From the NCBI RefSeq assembly GCF_022869165.1, contig NZ_CP094929.1, positions 3,472,001 through 3,536,000 of the forward strand: a stretch of 64,000 bases of DNA, read 5' to 3'. This DNA comes from Sphaerochaeta associata (GTDB taxonomy: Bacteria > Spirochaetota > Spirochaetia > Sphaerochaetales > Sphaerochaetaceae). Made by a program: the position numbers and the translations under genes. The notes below the pieces were generated by a model. It had not been told where the DNA came from, ran no database searches, and saw only the letters and a program-made list of their open reading frames with translations. This document shows positions 8,751 through 17,023 of this stretch, piece by piece (within the stretch, counting starts at the first letter, position 1; each line of letters opens with the position of its first letter).

Positions 8751-10070
8751 ATGACAGGATTTGAGAAACTGCAGCAAGCAAAGCGATTCGATATGAAGAA
8801 AAAGCCCATCCGCCAGCGTCAGTTTTTAAGACCTGTGACCTGGCTGCTGAGCTATCCGACCGTATGGTCCCATCGTCTGAAAATCAACCGCATCAATATG
8901 GAAGGCATAAAGCCTCCATTTCTTCTCTTGTGCACCCACCATGCATTCATCGATTTCAAGGTGACTACCGCCGCCCTTTTCCCCTACCGGGCAAACTATG
9001 TGGTTGCCATCGACGGTTTTCTCAAGCGCGAGTGGCTTTTACGAAATGCAGGAGGCATCTGCAAGAGAAAATTTACTAATGACCTTCAATTGATCAGGCA
9101 GATCCGAGAGGTACTGGCAGTAAACAAGGATGTTTTGGCCCTCTATCCCGAAGCACGATACACCCTGGTGGGAACCACCGCCGTGTTACCTGATTCACTG
9201 GGAAAAATGGCGAAGCTCCTCGGGGTGCCGGTAGTCATGCTCAATATGCACGGCCATTATCTGAGCAGTCCCGTATGGAATCTGAAGGACCGGGGCAGCC
9301 GCATTGAAGCCGATTACAGCCTGCTGTTCACCAAGGAGGATCTGGCGAAGAGCTCGGTTTCCCACATCAATGCAGTGATCAGAAAGGCGTTCGAGTACGA
9401 TGAATATCGGTGGCAAAAAGATAATAAGATCCGTATAAGCTATCCAAAGCGGGCTGAGGGCCTGCATAAGCCGCTGTATCAATGTCCTCATTGCCTCAGC
9501 GAGTACACAACCTATAGCGAGGGAATCCATATCGGATGCTCGACTTGTCATAAAAAGTGGGAAATGACCGAATACGGAGAGTTGCGGGCAATCCAAAGGG
9601 CGGATGACGAACAGCTGTTGGTTACTGAGTTTCCCCATATTCCCGACTGGTATGAGTTCGAGCGCAAGCAGGTGCGCGTCCAAATTGAAGCTGGAACGTA
9701 TTGCCTGAAGACAAAAGTACACGTGGAAGCCCTCCCGAATGCAAAGGGGTACATTCCCCTTGGTGATGCCTTGCTCATTCACGACATGCAAGGCTTCAAG
9801 TTGGAAGGCCTGTTCGGAAAAGAGGGTTTTCTCCTTGCAAAAACCCCCCTGTCGATGTACTCATGCCACATCGAGTATGAGTATTTCGGCAAGGGAGACT
9901 GCATCGACCTCTCCACCTTGGAAGACACTTACTACATCTATCCGAAAGAACAAAAGTTCTCGGTCACCAAAATCGCTTTGGCAACCGAGGAGCTGTTTGC
10001 CTACTATAGCAAGGAGCAGGAAATTACTCCTCATATCTTGCTTGAGGCGGTTGCCCAATCACCTTCCTGA
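8751..10070 (+). CDS. PlsC-like acyltransferase fused to a zinc-ribbon domain
   Basis: The N-terminal half (about residues 30-220) is a lysophospholipid acyltransferase-like domain. It has the H-x4-D motif in THHAFIDF near 60 and a YPEAR motif near 140 in place of the usual EGTR. The C-terminal part holds a four-cysteine zinc ribbon (CPHC ... CSTCHKKW, about 240-270) and a further domain of about 150 residues that I do not recognise. The protein would acylate a lipid or glycerol phosphate at the inner membrane. The start at 8751 is chosen for the GAAGGA upstream; an ATG ten codons earlier is possible. Confidence 0.7.
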   Translation: MTGFEKLQQAKRFDMKKKPIRQRQFLRPVTWLLSYPTVWSHRLKINRINMEGIKPPFLLLCTHHAFIDFKVTTAALFPYRANYVVAIDGFLKREWLLRNAGGICKRKFTNDLQLIRQIREVLAVNKDVLALYPEARYTLVGTTAVLPDSLGKMAKLLGVPVVMLNMHGHYLSSPVWNLKDRGSRIEADYSLLFTKEDLAKSSVSHINAVIRKAFEYDEYRWQKDNKIRISYPKRAEGLHKPLYQCPHCLSEYTTYSEGIHIGCSTCHKKWEMTEYGELRAIQRADDEQLLVTEFPHIPDWYEFERKQVRVQIEAGTYCLKTKVHVEALPNAKGYIPLGDALLIHDMQGFKLEGLFGKEGFLLAKTPLSMYSCHIEYEYFGKGDCIDLSTLEDTYYIYPKEQKFSVTKIALATEELFAYYSKEQEITPHILLEAVAQSPS

Positions 10071-10682
10071 CAGGATGGATGCAAGTTCCGCTTCACTGAT
10101 ATAGCGTGCTTTGTAGGTGACTTTGTACCGGTCAAGCTGTCTGATAAAGGCACGCATGTGGTTCTCCGATCCCTTCAGGAGATTGGTATATACCCATATT
10201 TCAGCTTCATCAGTAGTCTTTGAAAGATACTCCTTCAAATCGTAGATATCCAAATCCTCGATGATGGCTCCTACCAAATAGGCTTCTTGGATTGACTTCA
10301 TGCCCTGTTCCACCAAGGAGGTGTAGAGAGCAGCCAGGTCGGCGTTCTTGAACTCACCGGCTGCAGAACCTGCAACAGGATCCTCGATGTTTCGTACTGC
10401 AAGCAGTGCTCCCACTGCATCCATGTGCTGTTGTTCAGCCTTTGCAATATTCAGGAATGTCCTGGCACCCCATCTTTCATATAAGGCGAGATACACATCG
10501 CGGGCAAGTTTCTCTTCCTCACGCATATACAAAAGTCCGTCTTCTGTTGAGCCGGATTCGGCCAAGAGAGCTTCGACCGCTGGAGGCGAATTAACTTGCA
10601 CCTCTTCAATCGGCTGTGCAGCTAGAGAAAACGAGGTACCTAAAATCAGTGCCAAAACTATGATGCTTGTATGCTTGTACAT
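10059..10682 (-). CDS. Exported DUF2202 ferritin-like protein
   Basis: This is a 207-residue protein with a signal peptide (hydrophobic IIVLALILGTSFSLA then AAQ). The mature part is a DUF2202 domain: MREEEKLARDVYLALYE near residue 53, KAEQQHMDAV near 80, the central EDLDIYDLKE and the late ENHMRAFIRQL, spaced like di-metal ligands in ferritin-like four-helix bundles. It probably binds iron or another metal outside the cytoplasm. Its 3' end overlaps the convergent acyltransferase gene by 12 bases. A perfect 8-base inverted repeat lies just upstream of its start and may be an operator. Confidence 0.8.
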   Translation of the reverse strand: MYKHTSIIVLALILGTSFSLAAQPIEEVQVNSPPAVEALLAESGSTEDGLLYMREEEKLARDVYLALYERWGARTFLNIAKAEQQHMDAVGALLAVRNIEDPVAGSAAGEFKNADLAALYTSLVEQGMKSIQEAYLVGAIIEDLDIYDLKEYLSKTTDEAEIWVYTNLLKGSENHMRAFIRQLDRYKVTYKARYISEAELASILSGR

Positions 10683-10696
10683 ATGCAGCTCCTATG

Positions 10697-10719
10697 ATTG
10701 TTGAATCTGACTCAACAAT
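10697..10719 (-). promoter_or_regulatory. Palindrome upstream of the DUF2202 gene
   Basis: The arms ATTGTTGA and TCAACAAT are a perfect inverted repeat with a seven-base spacer, located 14 bases upstream of the start codon. The position and symmetry suit a dimeric repressor site. The regulator is unknown. Confidence 0.45.
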
Positions 10720-10783
10720 ACTGCTACCGAGTACAGGCATTAAGAATGTCAGGTAAAGGTTGGGTAAAGACAGTTTTCAACGA

Positions 10784-11116
10784 TCATGTCTTGAGAAAGT
10801 CCTCACGACAGGGGGTGAATACATCCAAGACCGCTCCCTTTTCGAGACAGAGCGTCCCATGCGGTGTATGAGGAGTGAAGAGCAGGGTGTCCCCCTTCTT
10901 TACAACAACGGGTTTTCCATCGATGGAAAATTCGAAGGAGCCTTCCAGAACATAGGTCACCTGTGTATGGGGATGAGTATGCACTGCTCCAACACCACCC
11001 TTTTCAAACATAACTTCAACCTGCATCATGGTCTCGTTGTAAGCCAGGATTTTCCTTCTGACTCCTTCTCCCACCGACTCAATACCTGCACTAGCAGCAA
11101 AAACAACCGTGTTCAT
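10784..11116 (-). CDS. kdgF: KdgF-like cupin (unsaturated uronate linearisation)
   Basis: KdgF converts 4,5-unsaturated galacturonate released from pectin into the linear 5-keto-4-deoxyuronate. The 110-residue length and the metal motif HTHPHTQVTYVLEGSFEF (about residues 44-61), plus the later HTPHG, match that family well. GGGAGAAG precedes the ATG at 11116; longer starts lack an RBS. It lies near kdgK and kdgA, which supports the role. A generic cupin is the alternative. Confidence 0.65.
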   Translation of the reverse strand: MNTVVFAASAGIESVGEGVRRKILAYNETMMQVEVMFEKGGVGAVHTHPHTQVTYVLEGSFEFSIDGKPVVVKKGDTLLFTPHTPHGTLCLEKGAVLDVFTPCREDFLKT

Positions 11117-11229
11117 GGCACTTCTCCCGATTGGTAAACCGTATAATAGTCTCAGCATGCTTGAGGATTTTGCAATATGCAAGGCCTGTCAAGCAATTTG
11201 TTCAGGACATACTTTCGTCTGATTCCACT

Positions 11230-11261
11230 GAAAAAAACAGGGAGTGTCATAAAACACTCCC
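11230..11261 (-). terminator. Rho-independent terminator after kdgK
   Basis: Read on the minus strand, GGGAGTGT, a six-base loop, ACACTCCC and then a T-rich run (TGTTTTTTT) follow the kdgK stop by about 20 bases. Confidence 0.9.
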
Positions 11262-11281
11262 CCGATACAAACACATGAGGC

Positions 11282-12319
11282 TTAGCGCTGTACGCGTCCG
11301 CTTCCATCACCCTTGAGCAGGGCTTCAACCTCCGCCTTGGTGGAAAGGTTGAAGTCTCCGTCGATGGAGTGCTTCAGAGCAGAAGCTGCAACGGCAAAGT
11401 TGATGGCATACTGCTCATCGTCCCCGTACTCGCTGAGGGCATAGATGAGACCTGCAGAGAAGGAGTCTCCGCCACCGACACGATCGATGATATCGGTGAT
11501 CTCATAGTGCCTGGAGAGGTAGAAACCGCTCTTTCCACTGAGGGCTGCACTCCAGCCGTTGTGGTCTGCACTCTTGCTTTCCCTCAGGGTGACGGCAACC
11601 ACACTGATGTTGGGGAATTGAGCCTTGACTTCTGCAGTCAGGGCCTTGTACTCCTCGATATCCAGTTCGCCGGTAGTCACATCAACCTTGGCTTCGATGG
11701 CCAGGCACTTCTGGATGTCTTCCTCGTTTGCCACGATTACATCGGCAAACTTGACCAGTTCGCGCATTACCTCGGGAGCTTTCTTGCCGTAGTTCCACAG
11801 CTTCTTGCGATAGTTCAGGTCGATGGAGACGGTGGCGCCGGCCTTCTTTGCGTGCTGCATGGCGGCAAGGCAGCTGTCGGCTGCTACCTGGCTGATAGCC
11901 GGGGTGATGCCGGTTACATGCAGCCATTCTGCGTCTGCCATAATGGAAACAAAATCAAAATCGGAAGGTTTGCTCAAGGCGATGGAGGACTCTGCGCGGT
12001 CATAGACTACGCTGCTCGCTCTCTGGTTTGCACCGGTCTCCAGGAAGTAAATTCCAACACGTCCGCCTTTGGTCATCTTGATCGAAGAGGTGTCGACACC
12101 GTATTTTCTTACTTCACGAACGGCAGCCTCGCCGATTGCGTTGGCAGGAAGAGCGGTGACGAACTTGGCATCCTTGCCCAGAAGGGAGAGAGAAACGGCA
12201 ACGTTTGCTTCACCACCTCCAAAGGTTGCTTCCATGAGAGGAGATTGAAAAAAGCGTTCATGGCCGGGGCTCTTGAGCCGCAGCATAATCTCACCAAACG
12301 TTACATACTTCTTACCCAT
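11282..12319 (-). CDS. kdgK: 2-keto-3-deoxygluconate kinase
   Basis: This enzyme phosphorylates KDG to KDPG with ATP. The 345-residue PfkB/ribokinase-fold protein begins GKKYVTFGEIMLRLKSP, has FGGGEANVAVSLSLLG near residue 35 (substrate side) and the catalytic DRVGGGDSFSAGL near 280. The ATG at 12319 follows AGGAGG. It is transcribed away from kdgA, with which it shares a 130-base regulatory interval containing a KdgR-type palindrome, and receives KDG made by UxaA. Confidence 0.93.
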   Translation of the reverse strand: MGKKYVTFGEIMLRLKSPGHERFFQSPLMEATFGGGEANVAVSLSLLGKDAKFVTALPANAIGEAAVREVRKYGVDTSSIKMTKGGRVGIYFLETGANQRASSVVYDRAESSIALSKPSDFDFVSIMADAEWLHVTGITPAISQVAADSCLAAMQHAKKAGATVSIDLNYRKKLWNYGKKAPEVMRELVKFADVIVANEEDIQKCLAIEAKVDVTTGELDIEEYKALTAEVKAQFPNISVVAVTLRESKSADHNGWSAALSGKSGFYLSRHYEITDIIDRVGGGDSFSAGLIYALSEYGDDEQYAINFAVAASALKHSIDGDFNLSTKAEVEALLKGDGSGRVQR

Positions 12320-12410
12320 ACAAGCCTCCTGGATATTTTTGTCGGGAATACTGATTGCCTCTTGATATTTGGAATCATAGAGGGTATGCTTGGGTCTGTC
12401 AATATTATTT

Positions 12411-12425
12411 TGAAACAACGTTTCA
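12411..12425 (+). promoter_or_regulatory. KdgR-type operator between kdgK and kdgA
   Basis: TGAAACAACGTTTCA is a perfect 6-3-6 palindrome. It has the same arms and spacing as the enterobacterial KdgR box (TGAAAC, three bases, GTTTCA). It lies 24 bases before the kdgA start, just after a TATTAT that could be its -10 element, so an IclR-type repressor bound here would block kdgA. The IclR gene at 4332 is the natural candidate regulator; that is inference. Confidence 0.7.
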
Positions 12426-12449
12426 TAATTGAAATAAAGGAGTGACTCC

Positions 12450-13412
12450 ATGCACGAAGCACTGTTTGAAAACATTCACAAAATCGGTCTGGTACCTGTA
12501 GTTAAAATCGATGATGCTGCAAAAGCTGTAGGGCTTGCAAAGGCCATGGTCAAGGGCGGCCTTCCCTGTGCTGAAGTCACTTTCCGCACCGCAGCCGCAG
12601 AGCAAGCGATCAAAAACATCACGGCGGCTGTTCCTGAGATGCTGGTTGGAGCCGGAACGGTTACCAATCTCGACTTTGCCAAGAAAGCTGTTGCAGCCGG
12701 TGCCAAGTTCATTGTCTCTCCCGGTTTCAACCCGACCGTCGTCGATTGGTGTCTTGAGAACAACGTGCCCATCGTACCCGGTGTATGTACCCCCAGTGAC
12801 ATCGAGGCAGGCCTCTCACGAGGACTTTCCACCCTCAAGTTTTTCCCTGCAGAAGTAAGCGGCGGCGTCGAGATGCTCAAGAACCTTGCAGGCCCCTTCC
12901 CCAACCTGATGTTCATGCCTACAGGTGGTATCAGCCCGGCAAACCTTGCCTCCTATGCAAAGCAGTCCAACGTACTGGCGGTCGGCGGCTCCTGGATGGT
13001 AAAGCCCGAGCTCATCGAAGCAGAGAACTGGGATGCAATTTCAGACCTGTGCAGTGAAGCTGTAGTTGCCCTCCAGGGCCTTGAGTTCGCACATCTGGGC
13101 ATCAACAATGAAAATGCTGCAGAGGCTGAGAAAACCATTGCCGCCCTTGGGGCTTTCGGCATGGTAAAGAAGGTCGGCAACAGCTCCACATTCCTGAATA
13201 CCACCATCGAAGTCCTTCCCAAGATGTACTACGGCAGACTCGGCCACCTCGGTTTCAAGTGCTTTGATATCGAGCGCACCCTCGCCTACCTCGGCCGCCA
13301 TGGGTTCACAGTCAATGAAGAGACCATCACCCGTGACGCAAAGGGTAAGATCAAGGTCTGCTACATCCAGCAGGAGCTCAGCGGCTTTGCCGTACACCTG
13401 GTCAAGGCCTGA
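12450..13412 (+). CDS. kdgA: KDPG/KHG aldolase with C-terminal VOC-like domain
   Basis: The first roughly 210 residues are a class I KDPG aldolase, which splits KDPG into pyruvate and glyceraldehyde 3-phosphate. The segments AEVTFRTAAAEQAI, VGAGTV, KFIVSPGFNP (Schiff-base lysine region) and FPAEVSGG are all present. The last roughly 105 residues, starting at FAHLGINNENAAEAE, look like a vicinal-oxygen-chelate (glyoxalase-like) domain, with GHLGFKCFDIERTLAYL as its second half. Stand-alone Eda is only about 210 residues, so this is a fusion. AAGGAG precedes the ATG. A strong terminator follows. Confidence 0.85.
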   Translation: MHEALFENIHKIGLVPVVKIDDAAKAVGLAKAMVKGGLPCAEVTFRTAAAEQAIKNITAAVPEMLVGAGTVTNLDFAKKAVAAGAKFIVSPGFNPTVVDWCLENNVPIVPGVCTPSDIEAGLSRGLSTLKFFPAEVSGGVEMLKNLAGPFPNLMFMPTGGISPANLASYAKQSNVLAVGGSWMVKPELIEAENWDAISDLCSEAVVALQGLEFAHLGINNENAAEAEKTIAALGAFGMVKKVGNSSTFLNTTIEVLPKMYYGRLGHLGFKCFDIERTLAYLGRHGFTVNEETITRDAKGKIKVCYIQQELSGFAVHLVKA

Positions 13413-13433
13413 TTCCAAGAAAATACAATCCAG

Positions 13434-13470
13434 ACGCCGGTTCTCATCTAGCAGAGCCGGCGTTTTCTTG
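13434..13470 (+). terminator. Rho-independent terminator after kdgA
   Basis: ACGCCGGTTCT pairs with AGAGCCGGCGT (one G-T pair) around an eight-base loop and is followed by TTTCTTGTTT. It begins 21 bases after the stop codon. Confidence 0.9.
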
Positions 13471-13484
13471 TTTACAGTAGGTGC

Positions 13485-14339
13485 ATGCGAATAGTACAAA
13501 ACCATATACTTGCCAACGAGCAAATCAAAGCGATTGAACAGCTCCAGGATGTCGCCCTCCTTCCCGAAAGCTTGGAGAATCGTGTATTCCTCTCCTCGGA
13601 AATGAATGTATACAAGGACTTGGATTGTTTCTTCCTTGGGTATGAGGACAACCAGCTTATAAGCTTCCTTGGTGCATTTTTTCCCAGCCGCAAGGAGGTG
13701 GAGTTCAACGGCTTCACCCATCCCGATCATCGCAGGAAAGGACATTTCAACCGTCTGGTGGAGCATGCCCTCTCCTTATATAAAGCATACCCATTCAACC
13801 AGGCACTCTTTCAACGGGAGCTTAACAGCAAAAGCGGCCTCTCCTATCTACAGAAGCGGTATCCGGAGCTTGACCGCAGCGAGTACCTGATGACACTTGA
13901 AAAACAACACTGGAACAACAAGCAACAAATCGGGACTCTTGAGTTGGTTGCTGAACATAACAAAGAGGAAACCATCACCGTCATGAGTGACGCCTTCGAG
14001 GAAGCGAGGGATGAAAGTACGCACGTCTTGTCCTATTTACTCTCAAGCACAGACCGAAAAGTATTTCTGTATCGCTATGAGGACAAAGCGATTGGGGTTC
14101 TTAATGCAGCCATGGAAGATGGAGTGTGGGTTGTTCACGGAGTAGGAATCATCCATGCCTGTAGGAACCAAGGCATGGGAAGACAGATGCTCAGCCTTGC
14201 CTTCGATCAGCTCTTCAAGGATGCAGATACAATCCAGCTTGAAGTGGATTCCCAGAACCCCCCTGCCCTTGCCCTTTACCAAAAATTAGGGTTCTCCACT
14301 ACCAGTCAGGTCGATTACCATAGACTGATTTTGCGATAG
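13485..14339 (+). CDS. Tandem GNAT N-acetyltransferase
   Basis: This 284-residue protein is built from two GNAT folds. The first (about 1-140) has the acetyl-CoA loop in THPDHRRKGHFNRLVEHAL; the second (about 150-284) has GIIHACRNQGMGRQMLSLAF and the terminal NPPALALYQKLGF. Both copies of the R/Q-x-x-G-x-G/A loop look usable. The substrate is unknown. It starts within 25 bases of the kdgA terminator and stands alone; the next gene converges on it from module A. Confidence 0.8.
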   Translation: MRIVQNHILANEQIKAIEQLQDVALLPESLENRVFLSSEMNVYKDLDCFFLGYEDNQLISFLGAFFPSRKEVEFNGFTHPDHRRKGHFNRLVEHALSLYKAYPFNQALFQRELNSKSGLSYLQKRYPELDRSEYLMTLEKQHWNNKQQIGTLELVAEHNKEETITVMSDAFEEARDESTHVLSYLLSSTDRKVFLYRYEDKAIGVLNAAMEDGVWVVHGVGIIHACRNQGMGRQMLSLAFDQLFKDADTIQLEVDSQNPPALALYQKLGFSTTSQVDYHRLILR

Positions 14340-14373
14340 TGTGACCGTTTTGGCCCTTGGTTTTCTCGTCCAA

Positions 14374-15279
14374 TCACATATTGCCGCTGGCCCATTGCAA
14401 GGCATATTCCATACCACACTTAACTGCTTCAACGAGATTTTTCCCATTAAGCAAGGAGTGTGTCATTGCTGCAGTCAAGGCATCACCACAGCCAATCGTA
14501 TTGAGTACAGGGGTGTCTTTATTTGGAATTACCACTAAATGCAAGCCATCATACACCCAGGTATCAAACTTGCCTCGTGTCAACACAGTACGTACTTGGA
14601 AATCGCGGTATATTTTTCCAGTTATTGCTTCAATCTTATCAAAAAACTGTTCAGTATCTTCATTCTCAAACACTGTACTTTCGGGAACGAAGGTCGAAAT
14701 GAATTCAGATAGGTTTGGTTTGATGATATCAGGATGAAACTGAAGACAATTTTTCAAATCCTCACCTTTAATATCCAAAACTACAAGTTTGCCTAACTCC
14801 TTTGCCTGACGAACCATCTGTGGGAAGATTGAATCTTCAAACCCAGGAGCCTTTGTTCCAGAGATTACTACAGCATCACGACCAAGAATTTCCTTACGAA
14901 ACAATGCAAGGACCTCCTCACCCACACATGGACTGACCACTGAATTCTCTTCTATAAGTTCGGTGCTTGTGTGCCCGCCCCTATTGATGATAGTAGTGCA
15001 GGTCCTAATTTGAGCCTTGCTGTCAACGTACTTGATGTTGATATTTTCCTGATGACATAGGTCTAGATATTCCTCAATTCGACACCCACCCAACTGAGTT
15101 AGACACAGCGTATCATGACCGAAATATGATAGGCCACGTGTAACGTTGATACCTTTCCCAGATGCCCTTAGATTGTACTCGAAGCAGCGATTTACCTCAT
15201 TCTCATGGAACGAATTAAAGTAGAGCATTTTCTGGAACGTAGGACTCAAACAGATGGTCAATATTGAAGACTGGTTCAT
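14374..15279 (-). CDS. PfkB-family phosphosugar kinase, module A (LacC/FruK type)
   Basis: This is a 301-residue member of the 1-phosphofructokinase/tagatose-6-phosphate kinase branch. It begins ILTICLSPTFQK, has the ASGKGINVTRGLSYFG motif near residue 35, KPNLSEF near 190 and the catalytic NTIGCGDALTAAM near 260. Such kinases convert a phosphorylated ketose into a bisphosphate for an aldolase, and a class II aldolase is two genes upstream. The ATG at 15279 is chosen by comparison with the paralogue at 30868; earlier starts overlap the phosphatase gene. Last gene of the module A operon. Confidence 0.85.
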   Translation of the reverse strand: MNQSSILTICLSPTFQKMLYFNSFHENEVNRCFEYNLRASGKGINVTRGLSYFGHDTLCLTQLGGCRIEEYLDLCHQENINIKYVDSKAQIRTCTTIINRGGHTSTELIEENSVVSPCVGEEVLALFRKEILGRDAVVISGTKAPGFEDSIFPQMVRQAKELGKLVVLDIKGEDLKNCLQFHPDIIKPNLSEFISTFVPESTVFENEDTEQFFDKIEAITGKIYRDFQVRTVLTRGKFDTWVYDGLHLVVIPNKDTPVLNTIGCGDALTAAMTHSLLNGKNLVEAVKCGMEYALQWASGNM

Positions 15280-15329
15280 AACAACATTATCCTTATTTAA
15301 AAATTTTGCATTCAGACGATGCATGAATA

Positions 15330-16139
15330 TCAGTGAGCATTCAGTCGTCGAATCAATTCCCCTCGACATACAGAGGTACCGATTACCAAGGGGAGCTTGA
15401 ACATAGTACGATTAATCAATACGTCATCGTCATAAAAAAACTTTGACCCATTCCAATACTGGAAATCCATTCCTGCTTTCTTTGCGATGGCATGTGCAGG
15501 AGCGATATCCCACACATAACAAGTTGGATCTAAGCAAGCCTCAATCCCTTTGAACACCACTGCGCTGACAATATGGATGATAGAACACCCATAAGAACGA
15601 AAATGACATTTTGCTTGAGCAAAAGGTAATTCATGAATTATCTTCGATCCGGTTGTCACTTCCCTGGGATTATCTTTCTCTCCAATCGCTATCGAATGGA
15701 CAGATAGAACTTCACCATTCAACCAAATTCTATCCTCATCCGGGTCGGTACGTAGAAATAGTTCTTCGCAGCCACATCCGAATCTCGGAGCATAAACGAT
15801 GGAACCAACAGGGTTTCTCCGGCTATCCAAGATTCCAAGCCCTATGCACCAAGCCGGGAAACCCTGACTATATGAATCTGTTCCATCAATAGGATCAAGA
15901 ACGAATGTGTATGGCGCCTGAGGGTTGAATTGCCCCTGAACAATCTCCTCGGTTACGATATTTACTCCAGGAAACAGCTTGATGAGCTTATCGAGAACCC
16001 GACGAGTGATATACAAATCTGACTCTGTAAGAATGCTCCCATCAACTTTCAAGGACCGCCGGATTTTAGCTTGTTGCGCTTTTGCATATAGGCCGCATTC
16101 ACGAATCGTCCTCTCCAGCTCATCAAATTTCTGTTTCAT
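15330..16139 (-). CDS. Inositol-monophosphatase-family phosphatase
   Basis: This is a magnesium-dependent sugar-phosphatase-like protein of 269 residues. Family motifs are present: ITEE near residue 63, FVLDPIDGTDSYSQGFPAW near 83 and VWDIAPAHAIAKKAG near 210, i.e. the metal-binding WDxAAG element in slightly altered form (WDIAPA). Possible substrates include inositol phosphate, a sugar phosphate or PAP. The ATG at 16139 follows a GGGGGAAG ribosome site. It lies between an aldolase and a PfkB kinase in one operon, so a sugar phosphate is the likeliest substrate. Confidence 0.8.
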   Translation of the reverse strand: MKQKFDELERTIRECGLYAKAQQAKIRRSLKVDGSILTESDLYITRRVLDKLIKLFPGVNIVTEEIVQGQFNPQAPYTFVLDPIDGTDSYSQGFPAWCIGLGILDSRRNPVGSIVYAPRFGCGCEELFLRTDPDEDRIWLNGEVLSVHSIAIGEKDNPREVTTGSKIIHELPFAQAKCHFRSYGCSIIHIVSAVVFKGIEACLDPTCYVWDIAPAHAIAKKAGMDFQYWNGSKFFYDDDVLINRTMFKLPLVIGTSVCRGELIRRLNAH

Positions 16140-16155
16140 CTTGCTTCCCCCTGAC

Positions 16156-17013
16156 TCAAAGCTTTCCAACACTTCCAATCACATCAATTCTACTTTCGAC
16201 AATTTTTGCACAGGCTTCGATGACTTTGACGGAAACCGAACGTGGATCTGAACCAGAATCAGAAGCGTATGCCTGCTTGGAAACATCAAAGACTCCATGT
16301 ACCTTCAGCTCTGTACCGACATTGATTTTGCGAACTCCCAGTTGTATTGCTTTCTTAAAATCATCGTCAGAAACACCTGTTCCCCCATGAAGAACTAATG
16401 GTATTGTGGGAACCAATTCATGAATTCGAGCGATACGAGGAAAGTCAAGCTTTGGTTCGCTCTTGTAAAAACCATGGACGGTACCTACAGCTATAGCCAA
16501 AGCGTCGACACCGGTATCCTTGATGAAACGTTTTGCATCTTCAGGAACGGTGAATAGCGCTTCGCGCTCATCGACTTTGATATGATCTTCCTGACCACCA
16601 ACATGACCCAGCTCAGCTTCAACTGAAACACCATACTTTGCTGCATATTCAACAACTTGGGCAGTGATATCAACGTTTTCCTGATAAACCTTGCTAGAGG
16701 CATCAATCATCACTGAAGTGAATCCATTGTCGACACAACGACGGATTAGATCATAATCGGTTGCATGATCAAGGTGAAGCACCATATCAACATCATAATC
16801 ACGTGCTACTCCGTAACAAGCTCCGACTGTCCCTTTCTCCCCCATTATTTTCATGGCTCCCACTGATGCCATGGCTATGACTGGGCTATTTTTACGCTGT
16901 GCAGCGAGCCCAATTCCAATCAAATTCTCATAGGTGAAGAAATTGAATGCACCAATTGCATAATTTCCCTTCATTGCCTTTTTCATTAGATAATCTAAAG
17001 TTACTAAAGCCAT
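16156..17013 (-). CDS. Class II ketose-bisphosphate aldolase, module A
   Basis: This zinc-dependent aldolase splits fructose- or tagatose-1,6-bisphosphate (or a related ketose bisphosphate) into two trioses. The 285 residues are the GatY/KbaY/FbaA size. Zinc ligands and active-site stretches are visible: LHLDHATD near 83, VEAELGHVGGQED near 133, VGTVHGFYKSEP near 178 and LVLHGGTGVSDDD near 208. A paralogue with the same organisation lies at 37271. It sits between the P-loop kinase (10 bases) and the phosphatase (16 bases). Confidence 0.88.
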   Translation of the reverse strand: MALVTLDYLMKKAMKGNYAIGAFNFFTYENLIGIGLAAQRKNSPVIAMASVGAMKIMGEKGTVGACYGVARDYDVDMVLHLDHATDYDLIRRCVDNGFTSVMIDASSKVYQENVDITAQVVEYAAKYGVSVEAELGHVGGQEDHIKVDEREALFTVPEDAKRFIKDTGVDALAIAVGTVHGFYKSEPKLDFPRIARIHELVPTIPLVLHGGTGVSDDDFKKAIQLGVRKINVGTELKVHGVFDVSKQAYASDSGSDPRSVSVKVIEACAKIVESRIDVIGSVGKL

Positions 17014-17023
17014 TTTGCTCTCC

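Noticed and set aside
11369-12445. 358-codon open frame opposite kdgK
   Set aside because: It runs antisense through the whole kinase gene and into the promoter region; composition is that of a shadow frame.
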